NCBI GenBank assembly: GCA_026388365.1
Contig: JAPLJW010000283.1
Span: 1 to 45,874 of the forward strand
DNA from: Deltaproteobacteria bacterium
GTDB lineage: Bacteria; Desulfobacterota; Syntrophia; Syntrophales; UBA5619
Direction: 5' to 3'
Length of the DNA stretch: 45,874 bases
Positions 16,709 to 24,192 of this stretch are shown here, piece by piece (within the stretch, counting starts at the first letter, position 1; every line of letters begins with the position of its first letter). Both the position numbers and the translations under genes were made by a program. The notes beneath the pieces were generated by a model. The model worked only from the letters and a program-made list of their open reading frames with translations, made no database searches and was not told the DNA's origin.

Positions 16709-17945
16709 TTATAAGGTCCCCTTGCCTGCCCGGTAGACGGTGAGGGCGGTTTCGTGGACGCGTCGGAGAGGTGCGCCGTGCTCCATCGCGGCCCGTTTGC
16801 AGTCCTCGTACTCGGGGGAGGCCGTGATCACCCTGCCCTCCCGCTCCCCGATCTTGATCCGGATGACCCCGAACTCGGTTACGACCTCCTCCCAGCGGCG
16901 ATCGAGGCACAGGCGCTTCCACCGGGAGATCCGGACACCGAACGTCGAGGTCTCGGCCAGGAGGACGGCCGCGATTGGCTCCGTGAGGTCCGGATCGCAG
17001 ATCACCGACAGCAGCGTCCCCGGCCGGTTTTTCTTCATCTGGATCGGGGTCAGGAATACATCCAGCGCGCCCGCGGCGAAAAGCCGCTCCAATCTGGATC
17101 GGGGTCAGGAATACATCCAGCGCGCCCGCGGCGAAAAGCCGCTCCATGGCGGCCTCGTAGAACTGGGGATTGAGGTCGTCGATGTTCGTCTCGATGACCG
17201 TGGCGTCCTGCGATCCGGCGCCGGCGGCCTCCGGACCGATCATGACCCGGAGCGCGTTCGGGATGCCGAAATTGCTCTTGCCGGCGCCGTAGCCGATGCT
17301 CTCGACGGTCATGGCGGGAAGCGGCCCGAATTCCGCGGCGATCTCCCGGATAATCGCCGCACCGGTCGGCGTGACCAGTTCCCCTTCAATGTCCAGTTTT
17401 CTCCAGGGAATGCCGCGCAGGATCTCCGCGGCAGCCGGCGCGGGCAGCGGGAAGACGCCGTGGGAACCTTTCGCGTAGCCGTGAAAGGTGGGCATTGGAC
17501 TGGCGACGACCTTCGGCCAGCCGAGCATCTCGAGACACAACGCCGCTCCGACGATGTCGACGATGGCGTCCACCGCCCCCACCTCGTGGAAGTGGACCTC
17601 TTCCGGAGAGCTGCCGTGCACCTTGCCTTCGGCCTCGGCGAGCCTCCGAAAGATGCGTTCGGCCGTCTGCTTCGCAGGTTCGGAGAGCTCCGCGCCGCGG
17701 ATTATCTCCAGGATGTCGTAAAGCCGCCGGTGATGTTGTTGATGGTGGTCATCGAGAACCACGCGGACGTCCGTCGCCTCGATGGGGCCGGCCATCTTTT
17801 TTCCCACCTCGATTCGGTAACCGCCCAGGCCGAGGCCGGCGAGGCCCTTGCGGAGGCGATCCGCGTCCGCGCCGGCGCCGATGAGCGCCCCGAGCGTCAT
17901 GTCGCCGCTGATCCCCGCAAAACAGTCAAAATAGGCGATCTTCAT
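16709..17945 (-). pseudogene. larC: Nickel insertion protein LarC, frame broken by a 55-bp tandem duplication
   Basis: LarC inserts nickel into the pyridinium bis-thiocarboxylate precursor to make the nickel-pincer nucleotide. The N-terminal part starts MKIAYFDCFAGISGDMTLGA, the family hallmark, and runs to FAAGALDVFLTPIQ. The C-terminal part continues in another frame with MKKNRPGTLLSVICDPDL and ends AGKGTL. Between them an exact 55-bp duplication shifts the frame by one base. Removing one copy gives a continuous protein of about 393 residues, a normal length. The start overlaps the larB stop (ATGA). A LarC made by programmed frameshifting is documented in Lactobacillus plantarum, but here the cause is the duplication. 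As written the gene is broken; a real mutation and an assembly artefact are both possible. Confidence 0.85.
17037..17146. repeat. Perfect 55-bp tandem duplication inside larC
   Basis: Bases 17037-17091 and 17092-17146 are identical, each starting ATCTGGATCGGGGTCAGG and ending AAGCCGCTCCA. The unit length is not a multiple of three, so it frameshifts larC. No other tandem copies are present. Confidence 0.97.
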
Positions 17946-18700
17946 CGATTCACCAGGTGCGCGAAATATCCGGCGCCGAAGCCGTTGTCGATATTCATCA
18001 CGGCGACGCCGGCCGCGCAGGAGTTCAGCATCGCCAGCAGCGCGGAGAGCCCTCCGAAGCTCGCCCCGTAGCCGACGCTCGTCGGCACGGCAATCACCGG
18101 GCAGGAGACCATTCCCCCGACGACGCTCGGAAGCGCCCCCTCCATCCCGGCGACGACGATCAGCACGTTCGCCTTGAGGATCTTTTCCCTCTGGTCGAGC
18201 AGCCGGTGCAGACCCGCAACGCCGACGTCGTAGGAGCGTTCGATCCGGCTCCCCATCGCCTCCGCGGTCACCGCGGCCTCCTCCGCCACGGGGATGTCGG
18301 CCGTCCCCGCACAGAGGACCATCACGTACTTTGCCTTTTGAACGGTCCGTCCGGTCTTTACCCCTGGACGTTCGACAACCAGAAGCCGGGCGGTTTTGTG
18401 GTACTTACATCCCTCGACTGCCGCGGCGATCCTCTCGGCGACGTCGGGCGCCACGCGGGTCGCGAGGACCTTCGCGTGGTGCCGGGCGAGCCTCTGGACG
18501 ATTTCGACGCTCTGCTCACAGGTCTTCCCCTGGCATAAGACGACCTCCGGAAAGCCCTTGCGGATGCCGCGGTGCAGATCGAGCTTTGCACATCCGATAT
18601 CATCGTAGGGCAGGGTGCGGAGACGCTCGACCGCCTCCTCGACCGGCATTTCGCCGGACCTTACCTCATCGAGGAGCTTTTTGAGTCGCTGGGTATCCAT
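17942..18700 (-). CDS. larB: Pyridinium-3,5-biscarboxylic acid mononucleotide synthase LarB
   Basis: LarB carboxylates and hydrolyses nicotinic acid adenine dinucleotide in the first step of nickel-pincer cofactor synthesis. The protein has 252 residues. The N-terminal region (KLLDEVRSGEMPVEEAVERL, then YDDIGCAKLDLHRGIRKGFP) is typical of LarB, and the C-terminal half is a PurE-like domain (VMVLCAGTADIPVAEEAAVT, YDVGVAGLHRLL, then CPVIAVPTSVGYGASFGGLS). It sits between larE and larC, with only overlapping or abutting junctions, so the three form one minus-strand operon transcribed larE-larB-larC. Confidence 0.93.
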   Translation of the reverse strand: MDTQRLKKLLDEVRSGEMPVEEAVERLRTLPYDDIGCAKLDLHRGIRKGFPEVVLCQGKTCEQSVEIVQRLARHHAKVLATRVAPDVAERIAAAVEGCKYHKTARLLVVERPGVKTGRTVQKAKYVMVLCAGTADIPVAEEAAVTAEAMGSRIERSYDVGVAGLHRLLDQREKILKANVLIVVAGMEGALPSVVGGMVSCPVIAVPTSVGYGASFGGLSALLAMLNSCAAGVAVMNIDNGFGAGYFAHLVNR

Positions 18701-19525
18701 CTATCCTGCCCTCTCCTTGTCCAGAACCGCGTTCATGCTTCCCGTCCGGTAACCGTTCAGGTCCAGCGCCGTATAGAGGTACTTCAACTCCCTGAATTTC
18801 TCGGCAATCTGCAACCTGATTTCCGGTTCGGCAAGGCGCGAGATCTCCTCCGGTTCGACCTCGATCCGTGCGACATCCCCGTGATGCCGGACCCGCACCT
18901 GGCGGAAACCCAACCCCTTGAGGAAACATTCCGCATCCTCCAGACGCGTCAGGATAGCGGGTTCGATCCGGGTGCCATAGGGGATGCGGGAAGCCAGGCA
19001 GGCAAAGGCCGGTTTGTCCCAGGTCGGCAGATCCATCCGGTGCGACAGCTCCCGGATTTCCTCCTTCGTAAAGCCGGCCTCGCGCAGCGGGCTCCGGACC
19101 CGGAATTCCGCAGCGGCGCGGCTGCCCGGCCGGTAGTCGTCCAGATCGTCCACGTTCGATCCGTCGGCGACCCAGGGGATGCCCCGCGCCTGGCCGATTG
19201 CGACCAGCTTGCCGAAGAGCTCCTTCTTGCAGAAATAGCAGTGATCGGGGGTGTTGACGACAAAGGCCTCATTCCTGAGTTCGTCGGTTTTGATCCGGAT
19301 CACGGTTAGCCCCAATTTGCCGGCCGTTTCCAAAGCATCCCCTTCTTCCGATCGGGGATAGGTTTCCGAGGACGCCAGCACACAAACCGCGCGGTTTCCC
19401 AGGACCTCCTTGGCCACGGCCGCCAACAGCGTGCTGTCGCAGCCGCCGGAGTAGCCGATCACCACGCCGCCGAGTTCTTTGAGCAGCGAGCGGAGTCGTT
19501 CCAGTTTGAAATCGATGTCTTTCAT
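18701..19525 (-). CDS. larE: Sulfur transferase LarE (nickel-pincer cofactor synthesis)
   Basis: LarE adenylates and sulfurates the LarB product. The protein has 274 residues when begun at the ATG at 19525, which matches the family length; an upstream in-frame start would add an unlikely basic extension. The PP-loop is GYSGGCDSTLLAAVAKE. Three cysteines stand out: CYFC in TPDHCYFCKKELFG and one in FACLASRIPYG. The last corresponds to the sulfur-donating Cys of the sacrificial enzymes. The CxxC plus third Cys set is the pattern described for LarE proteins that hold a [4Fe-4S] cluster and are not consumed. The gene is followed directly by larB. No larA homolog is in the window. Confidence 0.92.
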   Translation of the reverse strand: MKDIDFKLERLRSLLKELGGVVIGYSGGCDSTLLAAVAKEVLGNRAVCVLASSETYPRSEEGDALETAGKLGLTVIRIKTDELRNEAFVVNTPDHCYFCKKELFGKLVAIGQARGIPWVADGSNVDDLDDYRPGSRAAAEFRVRSPLREAGFTKEEIRELSHRMDLPTWDKPAFACLASRIPYGTRIEPAILTRLEDAECFLKGLGFRQVRVRHHGDVARIEVEPEEISRLAEPEIRLQIAEKFRELKYLYTALDLNGYRTGSMNAVLDKERAG

Positions 19526-19717
19526 AAAGTCTTTCCCGCCGGATGACGGCGGATACTCAGGACCCGGCTGCCGCGGAAGCCGGGGGGGCTTCTTTCTCCG
19601 ATCGGGCGCGCAACACGCAAGACCCGCCCCGCGGACGAGGACCTTCACCGGAGCCCTCCGCGCGCCGGGGGAAGTATGGGATAAAGGGCATCCGTTGTCA
19701 AAGATTTTTTAAATCGC

Positions 19718-19750
19718 TTGACAAACGGGAGGCCATGCAACATTATTGCG
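19718..19750 (+). promoter_or_regulatory. znu promoter with candidate Zur operator
   Basis: TTGACA (19718-19723) and CATTAT (19741-19746), spacer 17, form a promoter about 110 bases before znuA. The short inverted repeat TGCAA-N5-TTGCG (19736-19750) overlaps the -10, which is the position expected for a zinc-dependent Fur-family repressor. The repeat is short and imperfect, so the operator is tentative. The rest of the 19526-19854 gap holds no gene that I can support. Confidence 0.4.
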
Positions 19751-19854
19751 CGTAAAATTTATGACGAATACCCATTTGGGCGCTGGAACGATGGTATTTC
19801 TCCCTGATGAAACTGAGTTGCATGATCACCCGCGGAAAAGGAACGGATGAAAAG

Positions 19855-20781
19855 ATGAGACAAACGTGGAAACTGTTGTCCGGTGTGGCTTGTTCGGTTC
19901 TCCTGGCCCTCACGGTTATGCCGGTCGAAGCGGCCGTGACCAAGGCCTTTGTGAGCATCTCTCCCCAGAGGTATTTTGTCCAGAAGATCGGGGGGGATCT
20001 CGTGGATGTTTCGGTTCTGGTTCCCGCCGGCGCGAGTCCCCACAACTTCGAGCCCAAACCGCGGCAGATGGCTGAATTGTCGAAAAGCGCCGTCTATTTT
20101 GCCGTGGGAATCGATTTCGAAAAAATCTGGTTGAAAAGAATCGCGGCCGCCAATCCGAGGATGCGCGTGGTCCGCACCGACGATGGCATCGCCAAAATTC
20201 CGATGGCCGACCATCATGACGGGGAAAAAAGCCGTCGCCCGCATCCGCAGGAATTGAAAACGGAGATCCCGGCGAAGGATCATTACGGTGGCGTCTCGCC
20301 GGATCCCCACGTCTGGCTCTCCCCGGCCCTGGTGAAAATCCAGGCCGGACACATCCGCGATGCCCTTGTTGCCATGGATCCGGCCCACCGGTCACAGTAT
20401 GAATCCAATTATGCCTCCTTCATGAGAGAGATCGACGAACTGGACGCCGAACTGAAGGCGTTGTTTGCCGGCCGGCAAGGTGAGCAGTTCATGGTGTTCC
20501 ACCCCTCGTGGGGCTATTTCGCCGAAGCCTACGGGCTGGTGCAGGTTCCCGTTGAAATCGAAGGCAAGGAGCCCAAACCGGCTCAACTCCAGAAGCTCAT
20601 CCGCCATGCCCGGGAGCGCCATATCAAGGTGGTTTTTGTCCAGCCCCAATTCTCCGCGAAAAGCGCCGAGCTGCTGTCACGGGAGATCGGTGGGCAGATT
20701 GTCTATACCGATCCCCTGGCGGAGAACTGGGCCGCAAACCTGCGCGAGGTCGCCCGTAAATTCAAAGCGGCCGCGCGATGA
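19855..20781 (+). CDS. znuA: Zinc-binding periplasmic protein ZnuA
   Basis: This is the solute-binding protein of a zinc ABC transporter, about 308 residues. The signal peptide is at 1-28 (WKLLSGVACSVLLALTVMPV). Metal ligands of the cluster A-I family are present: His in GASPHNFEPKPRQM, His in DPHVWLSP, His in VFHPSWGYF, and Asp in IVYTDPLAENW. A His-rich loop (MADHHDGEKSRRPHP) between the first two ligands is characteristic of zinc rather than manganese binders. The ATG at 19855 gives a normal signal peptide and has AAGGAACGG upstream; the first in-frame ATG at 19807 would add 16 residues. It leads the operon znuA-znuC-znuB-zur. Confidence 0.9.
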   Translation: MRQTWKLLSGVACSVLLALTVMPVEAAVTKAFVSISPQRYFVQKIGGDLVDVSVLVPAGASPHNFEPKPRQMAELSKSAVYFAVGIDFEKIWLKRIAAANPRMRVVRTDDGIAKIPMADHHDGEKSRRPHPQELKTEIPAKDHYGGVSPDPHVWLSPALVKIQAGHIRDALVAMDPAHRSQYESNYASFMREIDELDAELKALFAGRQGEQFMVFHPSWGYFAEAYGLVQVPVEIEGKEPKPAQLQKLIRHARERHIKVVFVQPQFSAKSAELLSREIGGQIVYTDPLAENWAANLREVARKFKAAAR

Positions 20782-20791
20782 GAGGAACGTG

Positions 20792-21565
20792 ATGCCGGAA
20801 CCCATCATCCGGATGCGGGACGTGTGGTTTTCCTTCAACGGGCAGCCGGTTCTCCAGGAGGTGAACCTGAATGTGCCGCGGGGGGATTTCCTGGTCGTCC
20901 TCGGTCCCAACGGCGGCGGTAAAACGACCCTGCTCAAGCTGATGCTGGGCCTGCTCCATCCCACCCGGGGAACGGTGGCTGTTTTCGGAGAGCCCCCGCA
21001 CCGGGTGTCGCACCGCCTCGGCTACGTGCCGCAGAACGTCCATATCAATAAGGACTTTCCGGTCTCCGTCCTCGATGTCGTCCTGATGGGCCGGTTGAGG
21101 TCCGGCCGGGGATGGTCCCGGCATACCCGGCCGGACCGGGTTGCCGCGCAGCAGGCGTTGGAGCAAATGCGGTTATGGGAATACCGAAATCGGAGGATCG
21201 GCGAACTCTCCGGAGGGCAGTTGCAGCGCGTATTCATTGCCAGGGCGCTGGTCTCGGGCCCCGAGATGCTCTTTCTGGACGAGGCCATGGCCAGCATCGA
21301 CGCGCAGGGCCGCGGCGAGTTTTACGAGATGCTGAAGGAATTGAACCGAATGGTGACGATCGTGGCGGCAAGTCACGACATGATGATCCTTTCACGACAG
21401 GTGAAATCCGTGGCTTGCGTCAACCGCGCGCTTTACCACCACGATTCCGGCGAGATCACCCAGGAAATGCTCGATGAGGCTTATCACTGTCCGGTGGACC
21501 TGGTGGCCCACGGGATCCCCCACCGGGTGCTCGGCCCGCATGCAGACAAAAAGGAGGACGAATAA
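20792..21565 (+). CDS. znuC: Zinc ABC transporter ATPase ZnuC
   Basis: The 257-residue ABC ATPase has Walker A GPNGGGKTT (about 39-47), signature LSGGQLQRVFIARAL, Walker B MLFLDEAMASID and H-loop AASHDM. The sequence VPQNVHINKDFPVSVLDVVL is typical of zinc/manganese transporter ATPases. The C-terminal segment is His- and Cys-containing (LYHHDSG, AYHCPVDLVAHGIPHRVLGPH), a common feature of ZnuC proteins near metal importers. It starts 10 bases after znuA and ends one base before the znuB start. Confidence 0.92.
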   Translation: MPEPIIRMRDVWFSFNGQPVLQEVNLNVPRGDFLVVLGPNGGGKTTLLKLMLGLLHPTRGTVAVFGEPPHRVSHRLGYVPQNVHINKDFPVSVLDVVLMGRLRSGRGWSRHTRPDRVAAQQALEQMRLWEYRNRRIGELSGGQLQRVFIARALVSGPEMLFLDEAMASIDAQGRGEFYEMLKELNRMVTIVAASHDMMILSRQVKSVACVNRALYHHDSGEITQEMLDEAYHCPVDLVAHGIPHRVLGPHADKKEDE

Positions 21566-21566
21566 C

Positions 21567-22412
21567 ATGTGGGAGGCGCTGCAGTTGGAGTTCGTCCGCA
21601 ACGCCCTGATGGCCGGGGTCCTGGTGAGCGTCGTTTGCGGGGTGATCGGAACCCTGGTGGTGGTGAACCGGATTGTTTTTCTGGCCGGCGGCATCGCCCA
21701 CGCCGCCTACGGGGGGATCGGACTCTCTTTTTTCATGGGATGGCCGTACGCGGTCGGAACCGCCGGCGTCTCGATCCTCTCCGCGGGTGTCATGGCCGCC
21801 GTCACACTCAAGGCCCGGCACCGAGTCGATGCCATGGTGGGCGTAATCTGGGCGGTGGGAATGGCGGTCGGGGTGGTCCTGCTGGATCTCACGCCGGGCT
21901 ACAATGTCGATCTGATGAGCTTCCTGTTCGGAAGCATCCTGGCGGTGCCGGGTTCGGACCTGTGGCAGATGGCCGCCATCGGGATCGCCGTCATCGCTGT
22001 CGTCACCTGGTATTACAACGATTTTTTGGCCATGTCCTATGATGACGATTTCGCCCGCCTGCGAAACGTCCCGGTCGCCTTTCTCTACTGCCTGCTGCTG
22101 GGGATGGTCGCCCTCACGGTGGTGATGATCATCCGCGTGGTGGGGCTGATCCTGGTGATCGCGCTGCTGACCATCCCGCCGTTCATTGCGGAAAAATTCA
22201 CCGGTTCCCTGCGGGCGATGATGGTGCTCTCCTCGATTCTAAGCGGCCTCTTTACCATCATCGGTTTGTGGCTTTCCTATCTTTTTAACCTGACCTCCGG
22301 GGCGACGATCATCCTGGTGGCCGCAGCGGGTTTTTTCACGTCTATCCTGTGGGAGCATCTCAAGCCCCGGAGGTCGGCAGATCCGCCGGCCGGGACGGTC
22401 AACCCTGCGTAA
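21567..22412 (+). CDS. znuB: Zinc ABC transporter permease ZnuB
   Basis: The 281-residue inner-membrane permease of the ABC-3 family has about eight hydrophobic helices and family segments FLAGGIAHAAYGGIGLSFF, the coupling region YDDDFARLRNVPVAFLYCLL, and VVGLILVIALLTIPPFIAEK. The ATG follows AAAAAGGAGGACG by a short spacer and begins one base after the znuC stop. It forms the membrane channel for zinc delivered by ZnuA. Confidence 0.92.
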   Translation: MWEALQLEFVRNALMAGVLVSVVCGVIGTLVVVNRIVFLAGGIAHAAYGGIGLSFFMGWPYAVGTAGVSILSAGVMAAVTLKARHRVDAMVGVIWAVGMAVGVVLLDLTPGYNVDLMSFLFGSILAVPGSDLWQMAAIGIAVIAVVTWYYNDFLAMSYDDDFARLRNVPVAFLYCLLLGMVALTVVMIIRVVGLILVIALLTIPPFIAEKFTGSLRAMMVLSSILSGLFTIIGLWLSYLFNLTSGATIILVAAAGFFTSILWEHLKPRRSADPPAGTVNPA

Positions 22413-22424
22413 TGGAGAATCGCC

Positions 22425-22883
22425 ATGTGTCAGCGCTGCAACTATCCGGACCTGATCGAGGCCCACGGTCTTGACCCGACGCCCAACCGGGTGAGGATCA
22501 TGGAGGTGATCGGGAACAATCCATCACCGATCCGGGCTCAGGAGATTTTCACGACGGTCAGGCGAAACGCGGAGATCAACCGGGTCACCGTTTATCGCAT
22601 CCTCGACCTGCTGGTGGAAAAGGGGCTGGCGGCGCGGCTCAGCGGAGGGGGCCGGAGCCTGGCCTACGGCATCGCGCCCAACGAAAACCACCCCGCACAC
22701 CCTCATTTCCACTGCAAGAATTGCGGTGTCCTGCAATGCCTGCAGCCCGGCAGCCTGAAGGTGGACGTCGGGGACTATCAGCGCTCGTTTGCCGGCGAGA
22801 TTCGGGGGGTGGATGTTCGGGTGGAAGGGATTTGCAGCTCCTGCCTGAAAAAGGTCCGGGATCTTCGATCAAAAAAGTCCTGA
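22425..22883 (+). CDS. zur: Fur-family regulator, Zur-like
   Basis: The 152-residue regulator has an N-terminal winged-helix domain (PTPNRVRIMEVIGNNPSPIR, then RVTVYRILDLLVEKGLAAR) and a C-terminal metal-binding dimerisation domain with HPAHPHFHCKNCG and CSSCLKK, giving the two CxxC pairs that hold structural zinc. Fur, Zur and PerR cannot be told apart safely by eye. The position directly behind znuACB, 12 bases after znuB, makes zinc the likely signal, with repression at the promoter upstream of znuA. Confidence 0.82.
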   Translation: MCQRCNYPDLIEAHGLDPTPNRVRIMEVIGNNPSPIRAQEIFTTVRRNAEINRVTVYRILDLLVEKGLAARLSGGGRSLAYGIAPNENHPAHPHFHCKNCGVLQCLQPGSLKVDVGDYQRSFAGEIRGVDVRVEGICSSCLKKVRDLRSKKS

Positions 22884-22933
22884 GCGTATTCGCAAGGGGG
22901 GGGGCTGAAATATTTTAAGAAGGGAGATGGATC

Positions 22934-23353
22934 GTGGCAGTCGAAATCAATATTGTTTATGAAGGCGACTTGCAGTGCAGGGCTCAACACGGACCTTCCG
23001 GCGTCGTTCTGAAGACCGACGCACCGGTGGACAACCAGGGAAAGGGTGAGAGTTTTTCACCCACGGATTTGGTTGCAACGGCCCTGGGCAGTTGCATGAT
23101 GACCCTCATGGGCATCCTCGCCCGGCGCCATGGGTATCCGATTGAAGGCACCGCGGTCAAGGTTCTCAAGGAGATGGTCCAGGAACCGGTTCGACGGATC
23201 GGTCAATTGACGGTCGAGATTCACGTAGCCAATGGCGGCCGGCTGAAAGAGACGGACCGGAAAATCCTTCAGCAGGCCGCCCATACCTGCCCGGTTTTGA
23301 AGAGCCTGAATCCCGACATCAAGGTGCCCGTGACCTTTCACTGGATCGATTAA
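22934..23353 (+). CDS. OsmC/Ohr-family protein
   Basis: The 139-residue OsmC-fold protein has the typical pair of redox cysteines: one in ALGSCMMTLMG (about residue 53) and one in AAHTCPVLKSL (about residue 117). SFSPTDLVATALGSC is a family signature. OsmC/Ohr proteins reduce organic hydroperoxides with thiols; the subfamily here cannot be set from sequence alone. The start is a GTG with AGGGAG upstream. Its stop overlaps the stop of the convergent ccsB gene by a few bases, so no terminator separates the two transcripts. Confidence 0.85.
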   Translation: MAVEINIVYEGDLQCRAQHGPSGVVLKTDAPVDNQGKGESFSPTDLVATALGSCMMTLMGILARRHGYPIEGTAVKVLKEMVQEPVRRIGQLTVEIHVANGGRLKETDRKILQQAAHTCPVLKSLNPDIKVPVTFHWID

Positions 23354-24192
23354 AAGTAGCTGTGGAGGCTGTCGAGGTAGTTCACCCCGAGGTAGGTGAA
23401 CAGGACGGAGGCGAAGCCGACCAGCGACATGACGGCCATCCGCTTCCCGCGCCATCCCCGGACGGAACGCGCGTGGAGCATCACCGCATAGACGATCCAG
23501 GTGATGAGCGACCAGGTCTCCTTCGGGTCCCAGCTCCAGTAGGAACCCCAGGCGTAGTGGGCCCAGACGGAACCGGTCATGATCCCGAGGCTCAGCAGCA
23601 CAAACCCGAGAACGACGCCCTGGTAGAGAAGCTCCTCGAGCGCATCGGATGGCGGGATCAGGCGGAGAAACGTCCCTTCCTCCGTTCCGCCGGCCCGCGC
23701 CCTCCCTTTGAGCAGGTACATGATCCCCACGGCGAAGGCCACCGCGAAGGAGGCGTACCCCAGAAAGCAGGTGAGGACATGGATGGTGAGCCAGTTGCTC
23801 TGCAGGGCCGGGATGAGGGGCTGAATCCGGTCGCTGACGCCCGGGGAGATCGAGGCGAAGGCCAGAAGGAGAAAGGCGACGGGGATCACGAAGGCCCCGA
23901 GGCTGCGGCTGCGCGTTCTCCATTCGATGATCAGGTAGAGAAGCAGGACCGCCCAGGCGAAGAAGATGAGCGACTCGTAGAAGTTCGCAAGCGGCGCATG
24001 GCCGATCCCGAGGTCGTAGGAGCTTTTCCAGCGCAGCAGGAGGGCCGCGGTGTGCAGCAGGAAACCGATCCGGGCGACCCGGGAGGCCGCGCTTCCCCAG
24101 AACTCCTTCCCCCGGACCATCCGGAGGAGGTACAAAAGAAATGAGAGCAGGTAAACAAAGGTTACCCCGCTCAGGATCGCCGTATCGCTCAT
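23350..24192 (-). CDS. ccsB: Cytochrome c maturation protein CcsB (ResC/CcsA type, WWD domain)
   Basis: This is the heme-handling half of the system II cytochrome c synthase, 280 residues and eight or so membrane helices. The tryptophan-rich WWD motif is visible as WGSYWSWDPKETWSLITW near residue 220, and conserved His residues flank it (LTIHVLTCFLGYASFAVAF, YAVMLHARSVRGWRG). Together with ResB, encoded just upstream with overlapping start and stop codons, it attaches heme to CxxCH motifs outside the inner membrane. Naming is inconsistent in the literature: the WWD protein is called CcsA or ResC by some and CcsB in annotation pipelines. Its position at the end of a run of multiheme cytochrome genes suggests dedicated maturation. 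Confidence 0.9.
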   Translation of the reverse strand: MSDTAILSGVTFVYLLSFLLYLLRMVRGKEFWGSAASRVARIGFLLHTAALLLRWKSSYDLGIGHAPLANFYESLIFFAWAVLLLYLIIEWRTRSRSLGAFVIPVAFLLLAFASISPGVSDRIQPLIPALQSNWLTIHVLTCFLGYASFAVAFAVGIMYLLKGRARAGGTEEGTFLRLIPPSDALEELLYQGVVLGFVLLSLGIMTGSVWAHYAWGSYWSWDPKETWSLITWIVYAVMLHARSVRGWRGKRMAVMSLVGFASVLFTYLGVNYLDSLHSYF

